A stretch of DNA of 64,000 nt from Evansella cellulosilytica DSM 2522. Lineage in GTDB: Bacteria; Bacillota; Bacilli; Bacillales; Salisediminibacteriaceae. This document shows positions 25,406-34,794 of this stretch, piece by piece (positions within the stretch are counted from its first letter, which is position 1; the number at the start of each line of letters is the position of its first letter). Below the pieces are notes generated by a model. The model saw only the letters and a program-made list of their open reading frames with translations. It was not told where the DNA came from and did no database searches. The position numbers and the translations under genes were made by a program. Location: positions 4,154,001-4,218,000 of the forward strand of contig NC_014829.1 of assembly GCF_000177235.2 (NCBI RefSeq). Direction: 5' to 3'.

Positions 25406-26122
25406 ATGAAAAGGACGATATATATTACTGGCGCGGATCGTGGTCTTGGACTCGCGCTGACAAAAGTATTTCTTGGTCATGGATTTAAAGTGTTTGCCGG
25501 GCGCTATATGACGGATTGGCCTGAGCTCGATGACCTCAAAAAGGAGCATGGAGATCATCTCGATCTTGTTTCTTTAGATGTAACAGATCAAAGTTCCGTA
25601 GATGCTGCCGCGACACACATTAAAACAGAAACTAACGGCAAACTTGATATTGTACTGAACAACGCTGGTTTTTTCAAAGATCGCTCTACAGATATTTTCG
25701 GAGAGCTTCACTATGATGATATGATGAGGCTTGTTGACGTAAACGCATTTGGCCCGCTTCGAGTGGCCAAGTCAGTTTTACCCCTCATGATGAACGGGGA
25801 TACGAAGATGATTGCCAATATTTCATCAGAGGCCGGAAGCTTAGAGGATTCATGGCGTGTAAAGGAGTACGGATACTCCATGTCAAAATCGGCCTTGAAT
25901 ATGGGACTCACGATTCTACAAAACCAATTGAAGGAGCATGGAATCAAGGTTATGGCTATCCATCCTGGTTTTGTTAAAACATATATTGAAGGCGAATTTA
26001 TGGATTTCGCCGAGATCGATGCGATAACGTCTGCAACTGGTATTGCCGAGCAGATTTTGAAATCGCCTACAATCGAAGATCACATGTACATCGACTATGA
26101 AGGAAACAAAATGAACTGGTAA
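25406..26122 (+). CDS. Short-chain dehydrogenase/reductase
   Basis: A 238-aa classical SDR. It has the Rossmann motif TGADRGLGLA (about 7-16), NNAG (about 87-90), a catalytic Ser in ISSEAG, and the YGYSMSKSA Tyr-x-x-x-Lys motif. It is an NAD(P)(H)-dependent oxidoreductase; the substrate is unknown. GGAGGGG precedes the ATG. The ThuA gene starts 12 bases after its stop, so the two form an operon. Confidence 0.87.
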   Translation: MKRTIYITGADRGLGLALTKVFLGHGFKVFAGRYMTDWPELDDLKKEHGDHLDLVSLDVTDQSSVDAAATHIKTETNGKLDIVLNNAGFFKDRSTDIFGELHYDDMMRLVDVNAFGPLRVAKSVLPLMMNGDTKMIANISSEAGSLEDSWRVKEYGYSMSKSALNMGLTILQNQLKEHGIKVMAIHPGFVKTYIEGEFMDFAEIDAITSATGIAEQILKSPTIEDHMYIDYEGNKMNW

Positions 26123-26134
26123 AAAGGAGCTGTT

Positions 26135-26785
26135 ATGATGGTGAAAATAGTAGCATTGTTAGGAGATTTCTGGCACAGTGAGTCCGCTTATAAAGCTGGC
26201 TTAGAGGCAGCGATTAACAGGTTACCGAACAAGGATAACGTCGCGCTTCGCTACATCACAATCGATGAAGTGAGTACCGCTCTCGATGAAAATCCTGATA
26301 TATTTGTGAATGGAAAGATGGATCCACAGACGCCACAGGAAGAAGATGTTCAAGCATGGCTAACTGATGCTGTCGATAAAAAAATAATATCGTACGTAGA
26401 GGATGGTGGAAGTGTGTTGGCCTGGCATTCAGGAATGGCTGGTTATGACCCAGAAAGCCGATATATTCACATGTGCCGTGGGTATTTCGACTATCACCCA
26501 CCAGGTTTGCAGGATGTGATATACATGTTGAAGGAAGGTGAAAAAACTGGTCCGAATACATTTCCATTAAAGGACGAGCAATACTTCGTTCATTGCGATG
26601 TAAATGCAACCGAAGTCGACCTCTGGAGTACAGGAGTAGATGGAGATTCATTAGCGGGCTGGAAGCATCAGTACGGGCACGGAAAAGTATGCTGCTTTTC
26701 ACCAGCCCACACTAAAGAAGCAATGCTTGATAACAACGTTTCCTCATTGTTAGCTGAAAAAATAACATGGCTACTCAAAAAATAG
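26135..26785 (+). CDS. ThuA-like domain protein
   Basis: A 216-aa protein with a class I glutamine amidotransferase-like fold of the ThuA family: KIVALLGDFWHS at the start, GGSVLAWHSGMAGY in the middle and YGHGKVCCFSPAHT near the end. ThuA members are linked to sugar metabolism, often beside dehydrogenases. AAAGGAG precedes the ATG. Substrate unknown. Confidence 0.78.
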   Translation: MMVKIVALLGDFWHSESAYKAGLEAAINRLPNKDNVALRYITIDEVSTALDENPDIFVNGKMDPQTPQEEDVQAWLTDAVDKKIISYVEDGGSVLAWHSGMAGYDPESRYIHMCRGYFDYHPPGLQDVIYMLKEGEKTGPNTFPLKDEQYFVHCDVNATEVDLWSTGVDGDSLAGWKHQYGHGKVCCFSPAHTKEAMLDNNVSSLLAEKITWLLKK

Positions 26786-26811
26786 GTTAAAGGGGACGGT
26801 TCTCATTTGCC
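26785..26811 (+). repeat. REP-like unit, GG form
   Basis: GGTTAAAGGGGACGGTTC then TCATTTGCC, beginning at the ThuA gene stop codon. Confidence 0.82.
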
Positions 26812-26856
26812 AATTCACCTTAAGTTTTCGTCTAAACACGCACATTTTATGTGCTT

Positions 26857-26881
26857 CGCAAATGAGGTCCGTCCCTGTTAG
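26857..26881 (-). repeat. REP-like unit, CC form
   Basis: CGCAAATGAGGTCCGTCCC then TGTTAG, upstream of the next gene. Confidence 0.8.
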
Positions 26882-26921
26882 TATTTTTTTACAGTCTTTT
26901 AATCTGATCGGAGGAAACTAA

Positions 26922-27821
26922 ATGAGTCGTAATTGGCGCATTTTTATTGCAGCTGCACTTGCAGCTAGTTTATTTATGAATATACTTTTATTTTCAAAGC
27001 TAGAGAGAATGGAACAAGAAATTAGCCATGTTGTAAGTTATCAACACAGTATAAGGAGCAGTGTTGACGATCAGGCAGACCATATTTATAGTGTCATGAA
27101 TCAAATGCAAGAGGATCAAAGTTGGCTGACTCCTGTTTCGATGGATATCGATACTACGCATATGCAATCGGGGCAAGCCGCGGTTAAATTTGAATGGCAA
27201 ATTAAAGAGCTTCCAACAGACGCACACGTTGTTTTTAACTATGCACTTGGAAGCAGTGAGACATTTACAGAAGTTGCTGTAGAGGAAATCAAAAACGGGC
27301 TTTTCCAAGTATCCATTCCGTTTGAAGCAAATCTCAAACCAGATTGGTATGTGACGACTCACTTTTCTGATGGAAACAGCTCTGCAAGTTATGATGAAGT
27401 AGTAGACGAGCATATAGACGCTAAAGAAAACGAGATATCTTATTTTGTGTCTATGATTGACAATGGGATTGTAAAAAGTGGGACAATGGATGTTACTAAC
27501 ATTGGCTATCTTGGGTCTAGCTATTATGGTTTTCTATATACTGACATCAATAGGAACAACGATGACTTATATGTAAATATCCAAAACGATGATTACGGTG
27601 CAGTACATTCATTAGAGCGAGTATATGTATTAAAGTACAAAGACGGGGAACTCATCGAAGAAGAAGCTTTACAAACAGATGTCCATCAAGAGGGCTATGA
27701 GCACTCCCCAACCTATTTGTACACTGAAGAACCTTTGATAGTCGGCTCGAATTCCCGATTCGTATTAAAAGCCGTATATAGTAACGGAGAAACATTCGAA
27801 AAAGAAATCCACCCTAATTAA
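26922..27821 (+). CDS. Membrane-anchored extracytoplasmic protein, unknown
   Basis: 299 aa. An N-terminal signal anchor (IFIAAALAASLFMNILLF, about 6-23) is followed by a short helix and a beta-rich exported part with many acidic residues. GGAGG lies 7 bases before the ATG. No family recognised. It is monocistronic and bracketed by a CC unit before and a GG unit after. Confidence 0.72.
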   Translation: MSRNWRIFIAAALAASLFMNILLFSKLERMEQEISHVVSYQHSIRSSVDDQADHIYSVMNQMQEDQSWLTPVSMDIDTTHMQSGQAAVKFEWQIKELPTDAHVVFNYALGSSETFTEVAVEEIKNGLFQVSIPFEANLKPDWYVTTHFSDGNSSASYDEVVDEHIDAKENEISYFVSMIDNGIVKSGTMDVTNIGYLGSSYYGFLYTDINRNNDDLYVNIQNDDYGAVHSLERVYVLKYKDGELIEEEALQTDVHQEGYEHSPTYLYTEEPLIVGSNSRFVLKAVYSNGETFEKEIHPN

Positions 27822-27822
27822 T

Positions 27823-28207
27823 GGCGAATGGGGACGGTTCGGAACCAGTAAAAAAGTACTTACCCTTTAAGTATAGACTAATAAATATAAGGTTGTTTGA
27901 ATATAGAAGTTGATGAGACCTGTGCAAACTCGCTTTCCGCGGGCGGCTGGTGAGCCTCCTTGATGCTTTGCCTCTACGTAGTCTCTCCCCTGCCTTTTTT
28001 CCCGCAGGAACGAGCGTTGCTTCGTCGCTAATGCTTCGAGTTGTCTCGACGGATACGCTTCAAAGCATATGCTCGTAGAGGAAGAGACAGTTACCTCGCT
28101 TGCTCCGGTTTCATCAACCTATTCTATAATTAGATATTTCGAATAATAATACAATAAAATATTAAGATTTCTACTTTTTCAGCAGTCTCGGACGGTTCTC
28201 ATTCGCC
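27823..28207 (+). repeat. REP-like unit, GG form, split by MITE 3
   Basis: Left GGCGAATGGGGACGGTTC (27823-27840); right GGACGGTTCTCATTCGCC (28190-28207). Exact 9-bp duplication GGACGGTTC. Confidence 0.88.
27841..28189 (-). mobile_element. MITE-like element, copy 3, long form (349 bp)
   Basis: Ends GGAACCAGTAAAAAAGT and CTTTTTCAGCAGTCTC. Same backbone as the short copies but with about 80 extra bases (about 28010-28093) inside the CCCGCAGGA/CTCGCTTGCT junction; copy 4 shares them. Confidence 0.85.
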
Positions 28208-28373
28208 GTCCCCATTTTCGCATGTCTTTCCTCGCAACAATATTTTAGTCACCATCCCTCGTACTAAACTTTCCAGTAAATAGTAAGTTCCCTTAAATAT
28301 GCTGTAGAAACTCAGCGATGCCACTTTAAAATATTCGCTAGTAAGTAACCGGCGGCGCTCCATATATCTCTTA

Positions 28374-28420
28374 AAGGGGGACTCCAAAAAGTTAATCAAC
28401 CTTTTGAGAATCCCCCTCAT
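28374..28420. terminator. Large hairpin downstream of MITE 3
   Basis: GGGGGACTC and GAGAATCCCCC flank AAAAAGTT...AACCTTTT pairing. A 73-codon frame overlaps it but has no ribosome binding site. Confidence 0.5.
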
Positions 28421-28446
28421 TTTGATTATTCACATAAAAAAATGAT

Positions 28447-28516
28447 GGCTAGTGAGATCCGTCCCCATTAGCCAATCTCTATTTCCCGTGGCAAACTAGG
28501 TCCGTCCCCATTAGCC
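28447..28516 (-). repeat. Two REP-like units, CC form
   Basis: Units 28447-28473 and 28490-28516, directly after the YiaA-like stop codon. Confidence 0.85.
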
Positions 28517-28520
28517 ATTT

Positions 28521-28985
28521 TTAATTCATTTCTCTGGCTCGTTGTGTATCTCTAATATTCTTTTGAACGGTGATTGCTGCGAACAAACTTAGTACAAAAG
28601 CCATGCCATAAAAACCTTTTTCACTTAAGATGATGCTTCCTGCGTTATATAAACCTATCGCCATAAGTGCAATTGCCACTATTAGTGCGAACCAACTTAG
28701 ACCATAATAAATTCCCGTAACAGGAATCCCTTCATCTCTGTCCCTTACCGCTTTTTGCAGAGATACGGCTGAATATAAACCGAAGACGAGAACCGCAAAG
28801 TAATACCCTTTCTCATTCAGCTCCATCGATGCATTAAACAGACCAATTAAATACGCGGAAACGCCTATTATTAGTGCAGCCCAGGTCGCCCCCTTGAAAG
28901 CACCAGTCGGCTCTCCCAATTTCCTTTCTTCCTTTTGTCTCATTTTATTCACTTCTTCCTGTACAACTTCATACTCTTCAGACAT
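28521..28985 (-). CDS. YiaA/YiaB-like inner membrane protein
   Basis: 154 aa. Two copies of the YiaAB two-helix domain: residues about 27-80 (WAALIIGVSAYLIGLFNA, EKGYYFAVLVFGLY) and about 88-145 (WFALIVAIALMAIGLYNA, EKGFYGMAFVLSLF), each ending in a cytoplasmic QK-x-x-RD motif. GGGGTGG before the ATG. Function unknown in the family. Confidence 0.85.
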   Translation of the reverse strand: MSEEYEVVQEEVNKMRQKEERKLGEPTGAFKGATWAALIIGVSAYLIGLFNASMELNEKGYYFAVLVFGLYSAVSLQKAVRDRDEGIPVTGIYYGLSWFALIVAIALMAIGLYNAGSIILSEKGFYGMAFVLSLFAAITVQKNIRDTQRAREMN

Positions 28986-29225
28986 TCAACCACCCCTTTT
29001 ATTTTTTCAACCTTTCCTTGAAAACTCGGTTTGAATAACTTTCAGATTATTCTCACATTAACAATCATTTACAATTATAATTTGAAAGCTTCAAACAATA
29101 AAGCAAAATTTTTTTAGGTCATTATTAAGGGGCTCTCTGACCGCTACTAAAGTCCCGAAGATGGCGTTCACCTTAGTTTTCACTCTTTCTAATGCTTAAT
29201 AACAAACAACATTTACGAAAAAGAA

Positions 29226-29270
29226 AAAGCAGAGGGATCGATCTTCAGATAGACTGCCCCTCTGCTTCAT
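29226..29270 (-). terminator. Terminator downstream of the 29346-29933 gene
   Basis: GCAGAGGG (29229-29236) pairs with CCCTCTGC (29258-29265); on the minus strand TTTTTCTTTTT follows. Confidence 0.75.
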
Positions 29271-29345
29271 CATTAAATTAATTCTCAAAAAAGCTATGTA
29301 AAATCTATAATATACTATCAAAATCGGACCATCAATCTACCATCA

Positions 29346-29933
29346 TTATTTCATATCTGGCAAACTAGATCCGTCCCCATTAGCCTTATTATTTCTTCTT
29401 TTCACAAGTGCCAATATTATGAGGATCAGTGATAGTAAAGTACTCATAACGAATGTCCCGACTGCGAATAAAATCTCACCCAGAAATGTCTGCTTAATTA
29501 AGAAAATCGCTTCTTTTTCATCAAACCCTTCCTCGTAGCTGCCTTCTAGAATATATGTACCTTCTTCTTCAATGGTAAAAGAAAGAAGCCCTTCTCCCTC
29601 TCGGCCGTTTAACGAATAATTCGTATTGAATCTCACCGGGGACATCTCTATATGAGAGCCATTTGATTTTTCTAGCAAACGAACATATAAACCCGTTAAG
29701 GCCGTTTCAGTCGAGTAAACCTTCCCATCAATAACACTACGATACTCGTGAAAAACGGTATAATCTCCTTCCTCCAAATGAATTTCAGTTGCCCCAGGGA
29801 CAATCACTCTCTCCCCTGTTTGGAAAACACTTGAAGTAATAACGAAAAAAATCGAACACGCAATACCAACAACGAAAATAACTGCTGCTAATAAATACAT
29901 TTTTTTCCCTGATCCATTCTCCTTCATGCCCAT
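29346..29933 (-). CDS. Two-helix membrane protein, unknown
   Basis: 195 aa from the ATG at 29933, 6 bases after GGTGG. A membrane helix near the N-terminus (about 13-36), an extracytoplasmic beta-rich domain (about 37-145) and a second membrane helix (about 150-180). The KANGDGSSLPDMK tail is encoded by a palindromic unit. No family recognised. Confidence 0.72.
   Translation of the reverse strand: MGMKENGSGKKMYLLAAVIFVVGIACSIFFVITSSVFQTGERVIVPGATEIHLEEGDYTVFHEYRSVIDGKVYSTETALTGLYVRLLEKSNGSHIEMSPVRFNTNYSLNGREGEGLLSFTIEEEGTYILEGSYEEGFDEKEAIFLIKQTFLGEILFAVGTFVMSTLLSLILIILALVKRRNNKANGDGSSLPDMK
29359..29385 (-). repeat. REP-like unit, CC form, inside a coding tail
   Basis: Complete unit GGCAAACTAGATCCGTCCCC with ATTAGCC, translated by the 29346-29933 gene. 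Confidence 0.83.
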
Positions 29934-29939
29934 AAACAT

Positions 29940-30633
29940 CCACCTACTTCTTAGTCTATTAGAAAAACTACGTGCTTTTTTGTTAAAGCAATGAAACTCC
30001 TATTTTAAATCCACAGTCGTTCCAACGAATATTTTATCACCCTTCCCAAAATATGTAACAAATTCTTTACTAATCAAACGTTTTTGTTACTTTCTAACTA
30101 TAATTTTTAGCTTCTACAATCTATCACTTCAACCGAATCATCGCAGGCTGCTAAACGAACTTGCTGTTTGGTTGGCGAAGTAGGTCCGTCCCTGTTAGCC
30201 ACTGTTAGCCATGGTTGGCGAACTAGATCCGTCCCTGTTAGCCTATTATCCTATCAGGGACAAGTGGTCTATCTCGATATACCTAATTCCACATTTTACC
30301 ATAGTAGTTACTCCCCATTTTCACGGAAACCCACTAGTATACATTTGCGACTTTTATATGAAATTTGATAAAAGGTAATTTCCATAATGACATCCATAGA
30401 TTTCCATATATAATATCTATTTAGTACCATATTCTGTATTTTTCCCTAGGCACTGTTAAAGGAGAATTATGATATATAAGAATGAATGGATGTAGGTCAT
30501 GTACATAGCGCAATAACAGGCACCTCCACAAATTTCAAATATTCAACTTCAAATTTTACAGAACCGTTAGTAATACGTATTGGTACTAATCTAGGCAAGA
30601 AATATTATCGTTTTAGGAAAGGGAGTATGGTTT
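29940..30633. other. Intergenic region with two CC units and the LPxTA gene leader
   Basis: Apart from the palindromic units at 30174-30243 no gene is supported. The stretch 30244-30633 is AT-rich and must hold the promoter of the second surface protein. Confidence 0.5.
30174..30243 (-). repeat. Two REP-like units, CC form
   Basis: Units 30174-30200 and 30217-30243 with a CTGTTAGCC fragment between them. Confidence 0.84.
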
Positions 30634-32112
30634 GTGAAAGTGGTCAGAACAAAGACAGTATCACTCATGATGGCAGGTGCTCTTGTTATTTCTCCACTAT
30701 TAAGCACTCTACTCATTCCAACCAAGATTAGCGCAGAGGACATTATTGTCAACAATGAAGAGGTTATTAGTGAGGAATATCTTGAATCAGACATCGAAGA
30801 ATCAGAGTCTCTAGAAGAAGAACACCAAACTTCAGAGGCAAATGATGAAGAAGTTGCAGAGGAAGAACCAATTGAAGAGGAACCCCAAGAAAATGAGTAT
30901 CAAGCCGGGGACTCTACTGATGGCGAAAATGATAGTTCAACAGATTCTGAGAATGGCGAAGACGGAGACGGGGAAAACTATGAAGATGCTCCTCCTTCAA
31001 CAGAGGAAGATGATTTAATCGAGGAAGAAGATAGTGACATCGAGGAAAACGGTAATGATGAAGAAACAATTGAGGAAGAGGAAGAAGCGTCTGATGAGGA
31101 AGAATTTGAATATTTTTCACCTAGTAAAATTGAATTAAACGAATCTACTATTTCCTTTGCCCACCCATTATCGCTCGATAAAAGGACAATGGTGGCAGTA
31201 TACTTGGATAATCATCTTATGAATGATGAGGATTTTAAGGTGTATGAATCTCTTTTCATCAGTGCAGATGATATGTCCAACATGATAGAAACAGGTTCTT
31301 ATTTAGTTTTAATGTTAGAAGAGGAACTCGATTCATGGTTTCACAATTCCTTAGTTATTCCTAGCTCTATTTTTAGTGGGAACGAGGATGTACTTATTAC
31401 TAAAAAAATCCTTAACTCAGGTGTTTCCGAGATAGAGAAGACAGAAGGTGCTTTCCAATTGACGATTACAGAAGGCAATGAAACTATTGATACATTCGAA
31501 GAACCTATCTTGATCGAGACGGTAGTTATATCTGAAGAAGAAATACCAACTTTACAACACCATTATTATCAAGATGGATATTGGTTTAATCAGGATCAAA
31601 ACGGCATGAGTTATAATGGAGTTTATTGGCAAGGTGATTATTACGATCTTCAATACGAATATGAGTATGATAACGATGGTCAAGTAATAGTTTATGGTTT
31701 ATTGGTCTATGGGAGCATTTATCATACAGGTATATTCGGTCTTGCTGAGGAAGGGGCATTAACGCTTGGCAGTTGGACAGAGCCAGAAGATCCTGAAGAA
31801 AATGATCCTACTGAGGAAGACCCGTCTAATAATCAGCCAGATGAAGATCCAATCGTAGATGAAGAGGAAGGTTCAGAGACAGGTGAAACGGAAACTAATG
31901 AGGAAAGCGGCTCAACGGATGAAGATAAAGTAGCCACTCCTGTTTCCTCAAGCTCTGATAATAATGACAATGGGAATACAACACTACCAAATACAGCAAC
32001 AAATGTATATAATCAATTACTTTTAGGAGCCATTCTTATCCTTGGTGGCGGCGTAGTATTATTTGGTTCTAGGAAGATCAAACGACGTCAGCGCCCGTAT
32101 GTAATTTCGTAA
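30634..32112 (+). CDS. Acidic LPxTA-anchored surface protein
   Basis: 492 aa from GTG after GGGAG. Signal peptide (about 1-34), then a very acidic Glu/Asp/Ser-rich stretch (about 40-165), a folded middle part (about 165-385) with YYQDGYWFNQDQNGMSY-type aromatic sequence, a second acidic linker, and a sorting signal starting at about residue 451: LPNTA, membrane helix, KIKRRQR. LPNTA is the motif of class D sortase substrates. The acidic composition fits a surface protein of a salt- or alkali-adapted cell. The middle part is not recognised. Confidence 0.82.
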   Translation: MKVVRTKTVSLMMAGALVISPLLSTLLIPTKISAEDIIVNNEEVISEEYLESDIEESESLEEEHQTSEANDEEVAEEEPIEEEPQENEYQAGDSTDGENDSSTDSENGEDGDGENYEDAPPSTEEDDLIEEEDSDIEENGNDEETIEEEEEASDEEEFEYFSPSKIELNESTISFAHPLSLDKRTMVAVYLDNHLMNDEDFKVYESLFISADDMSNMIETGSYLVLMLEEELDSWFHNSLVIPSSIFSGNEDVLITKKILNSGVSEIEKTEGAFQLTITEGNETIDTFEEPILIETVVISEEEIPTLQHHYYQDGYWFNQDQNGMSYNGVYWQGDYYDLQYEYEYDNDGQVIVYGLLVYGSIYHTGIFGLAEEGALTLGSWTEPEDPEENDPTEEDPSNNQPDEDPIVDEEEGSETGETETNEESGSTDEDKVATPVSSSSDNNDNGNTTLPNTATNVYNQLLLGAILILGGGVVLFGSRKIKRRQRPYVIS

Positions 32113-32133
32113 ACGCAAGGACGGTTTTGCGTT
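32112..32133 (+). repeat. Variant REP-like unit, GG form
   Basis: AACGCAAGGACGGTTTTGCGTT: arms AACGCAA/TTGCGTT around GGACGGT; it starts at the surface-protein stop codon. Confidence 0.6.
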
Positions 32134-32181
32134 CATACAAACTAAAATTAATTAAGCATGACGGAACAATTTAAAAGAAAA

Positions 32182-32217
32182 AGGCCCAGCTAGTCAGATG
32201 ACTACTGGGCTTTTTTG
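32182..32217 (+). terminator. Rho-independent terminator of the surface-protein gene
   Basis: GCCCAG...TAGTCA/TGACTA...CTGGGC followed by TTTTTT. Confidence 0.85.
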
Positions 32218-32388
32218 TATGCCTATTACACAAATTCTACAATTATATTTCGTACAAACATAGCATCCACACGTTACTCGTGAACGCCGAGACCAACCCT
32301 CCCTTAACTTCGTAGTCGCAACTCGAGTAGGAGTCAACCATTTTACTTAAGTGGCATCATTTCCACCGCGATTTCTTTCTTTTCTTCC

Positions 32389-32433
32389 AAAAAAAAATGA
32401 CAAGCGATTATTTTTAAAATCACTCGTCATTTT
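32389..32433 (-). terminator. Terminator of the small gene at 32440
   Basis: On the minus strand ATGACGAGTGATTTT pairs with AATCGCTTGTCAT and is followed by a T-run. Confidence 0.75.
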
Positions 32434-32439
32434 ATGTAG

Positions 32440-32595
32440 TTATTCTTCTTCTTTTTCTTCCTCAACATAGGTCACTTTAGCAGCAAACTCAGAAAATTGT
32501 ATATGAATAGAGGTTAAATTATCTAGCCCTTCTAACCATTCGCTAATTTGTTCCGTAATCGGCGCCGATTTACTGTATATTTCATAAGTTTTCAT
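32440..32595 (-). CDS. Small acidic protein, unknown
   Basis: 51 aa from the ATG at 32595 (MKTYEIYSKS); a longer frame to 32679 exists. GGAGGG lies 13 bases upstream, which is long, so the start is uncertain. The sequence ends in VTYVEEEKEEE. The good terminator directly after it supports a real transcript. No family recognised. Confidence 0.5.
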   Translation of the reverse strand: MKTYEIYSKSAPITEQISEWLEGLDNLTSIHIQFSEFAAKVTYVEEEKEEE

Positions 32596-32707
32596 TTCTA
32601 TTTTGTAGCCCTCCATTTTTTTCGATAAAAATCTAATGCCATTATTATTATAATGAAAGGATCTCAAAAGATATGTCACTTAATGTCTGTAAAAATAAAA
32701 TTTTTTT

Positions 32708-32730
32708 GGCGAATGGGGACGGTTCACCTT
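32708..32730 (+). repeat. REP-like unit, GG form, incomplete right arm
   Basis: GGCGAATGGGGACGGTTC then ACCTTC. Confidence 0.7.
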
Positions 32731-32923
32731 CACTTTCACAAGTTAAAACGGTGACGCGTAAATCAGGTGCTAATTGGTTAAATTGTTTACTCTATTTATA
32801 TAAGCGATCCATATTTCATCGTCCAGCAGTCAATTGTATAAGCGCCCAAAATATATTAGAGAAAAATAAAGTCTTTTTGTGAATAACAATTTAAAGAAGA
32901 AACATTTCAATATCACACGATAA

Positions 32924-32965
32924 AAACACCAGGCATTCAGGGTATTCCCCGACTACCTGGTGTTT
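32924..32965 (-). terminator. Terminator of the oxidase-like gene
   Basis: AAACACCAGG and CCTGGTGTTT pair; on the minus strand TTTTTAT follows. Confidence 0.75.
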
Positions 32966-32980
32966 ACTTAAAATATTTTT

Positions 32981-33019
32981 GGCTAATAAGATCCGTCCCT
33001 ATTCACCAGTCCCTATTCA
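32981..33019 (-). repeat. REP-like unit, CC form, with partial duplication
   Basis: GGCTAATAAGATCCGTCCC then TATTCACC (32981-33007), followed by a second TCCCTATTCACCAG that carries the stop of the neighbouring gene. Confidence 0.78.
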
Positions 33020-33390
33020 CCAGCTTTGACGTTTTTGAATACATTAAAGGCAAAAACAAGAACAGCAAGCACTACGAGGGTAGAACCTATGATAAGCATG
33101 AGTGGCACTACTGCACTGTCAATTCCAAGAATGGTAAAATATAAACCTAGCATCATCAGTGGTAACCCAATATTATGAGTCCAAAAGTGAATCTTTCCGA
33201 GCATACTTTGTTCTGCTTTTGGAAACATCACATACAAGATCCCCGCTAACGTCATCGAAGTCCATCCTAACAAATTAATATGAACGTGGATTGGTGTTAA
33301 ACTGTAGTCCGTTGCGACGGACATGTGGTACCCAAGAAGTACCCCAATCACAAAATAAATAACAGATATTTTAATTAACTTTATTCCCAA
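33013..33390 (-). CDS. Heme-copper oxidase subunit I-like membrane protein (short)
   Basis: 125 aa from TTG after GGGGGAAGG. Four membrane helices with histidines at helix ends (GYHMS, HVHINLLGW, HFWTHNIG). This resembles the first part of cbb3/NorB-type subunit I, and small Bacillus proteins of this kind are usually annotated as cytochrome c oxidase-like. It is far too short to be a full oxidase. It might bind heme. Stop codon TAG is supplied by a palindromic unit. Confidence 0.65.
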   Translation of the reverse strand: MGIKLIKISVIYFVIGVLLGYHMSVATDYSLTPIHVHINLLGWTSMTLAGILYVMFPKAEQSMLGKIHFWTHNIGLPLMMLGLYFTILGIDSAVVPLMLIIGSTLVVLAVLVFAFNVFKNVKAGE

Positions 33391-33458
33391 AATTCCCTTC
33401 CCCCTTCATATAGTTATCATTCTATGACTTTATTCATCCCCCACCATCGCATTAATCT

Positions 33459-33557
33459 GGCTAATAAGGTCCGTCCCCATTAGCATTTTTTGACACTAAG
33501 ATTACTTAATGTTTTAAAAATTACAAAAATGGATGATGAGAACCGTCCCTATTAGCC
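33459..33557 (-). repeat. Two REP-like units, CC form
   Basis: Units 33459-33485 and 33531-33557. The second gives the TAA stop of the NmrA-type gene. No GG unit is present in this gap. Confidence 0.82.
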
Positions 33558-34404
33558 GAGGTGTTGTTTGTTTTCTTCCAGCCATGTGCGGAAGGTTTTG
33601 AGCTTTGGATGTTTTTGTCTTACTTGTTCTTGGTTTACAGACCAGCCTATTTCGTCATTCCATTTAAATTGGCGTGCCATTTCTGCATTCATCAATTTAA
33701 AAACCCAATAGGGCATTTTGAAGGAAGGTGGCTTTGTACCGACAACCTCAACAATTTGTTCGTATACTTCTTCATAAGTCAATGCGTCACCAGCAATATC
33801 CACAATTTGATCAAGGTATTGCTCAGGATGATCAAAAATTTCAGCAGCAAAATAACCTATATCATCGACTGCTATCATATGTAATTTTGTACTTTTACTT
33901 AAAGCCCCTTTCATCACAGGTATGGTCAATTTCCCTGTTTTCGGAATTGCAAAGTTATCCATAAAGAACACCGTACGCAAAAAAGTACGAGGAATTCCAA
34001 GCGAATCTATATATTTTTCAACCTCCCATTTCGATGTCCAATGCTCTAGCTCCGATGCATTGTCACAATCTACGACGGAGGAAAACAACAAATGCTCTAC
34101 TCCCACTTTGTGAGCTACATCGGCTACGTTTTTCCCTTGGCGAACTTCGCCTTCATAACCAATACCTTTTTCCCAGAAATTCTGCACAGAAAAAACACCA
34201 TACGTGCCTTCCATCGCTTTTTCTAATTGCCCTTTCTCTTCCATATCACAGGATACGACTTCTACTCCTTGCCGCTGTAGCTCCTGCGCTGCATTTCCAT
34301 CCGGATTACGCGTAATAGCCCGTACGTTCCAGCCTCTCTTCAATAGGTGCCTTGTAACTGCACCGCCCTGTTGACCTGTTGCCAATAACTAAAATGGTCT
34401 TCAT
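33552..34404 (-). pseudogene. NmrA-family NAD(P)-binding protein, frameshifted at the N-terminus
   Basis: The long frame (277 codons from 34385) lacks a proper start. A good ATG at 34404 after GGGAGAGG gives MKTILVIG, which would continue into ATGQQGGAV of the long frame if two bases had not been lost (or one gained) near 34382-34386. The break is in the dinucleotide-binding GxxGxxG loop. The rest is a normal NmrA/HSCARG-like atypical SDR (RAITRNPDG, VEHLLFSSVVDCDNASELEHW, FLRTVFFMDNF). The stop comes from a palindromic unit. Check for sequencing error. Confidence 0.78.
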
Positions 34405-34794
34405 GATATACAACCTCTCCCTTCTGTTTTCCATTTCTGTTGTCCGAGTCATTTTCTGAAGACCCACGAGTTACGAAACTATGAATCACTCAATAGTGCT
34501 TGTTATCAATGGAAAATGGAACCATCCACCTTTATAACTTTATACCTATGTTTATATTGTATATTCGTAGTTTATGTCTTGAAAAGGTCACATTAGTCAC
34601 AAATACACGGGTAATAGTCATAATCTAAAAGTCACATTTATGAAACGAAAAGTCACTCAATTGGCGCATTTTAAGTGTCTACAAATGACATTTATGCGGA
34701 TTTCTATTATGAAGATAGTCACTCGCCGGCGGAATGTAATGACTTTTGCCCACCGTTTTAGTGGAAAAATAGAGTGTGATTGGGAGACAAATCA

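Noticed and set aside
28199-28420. 73-codon minus-strand frame between MITE 3 and the YiaA-like gene
   Set aside because: It has no ribosome binding site, ends inside a palindromic unit and overlaps a large hairpin; likely non-coding.
30486-30731. Plus-strand frame ahead of the second surface protein
   Set aside because: It overlaps the surface-protein start in another phase, lacks a ribosome binding site and has no protein-like composition.
33013-33390. A truncated cytochrome oxidase pseudogene
   Set aside because: Start, ribosome binding site, four complete helices and a terminator are present; small proteins like this are known in Bacillus, so it looks intact.
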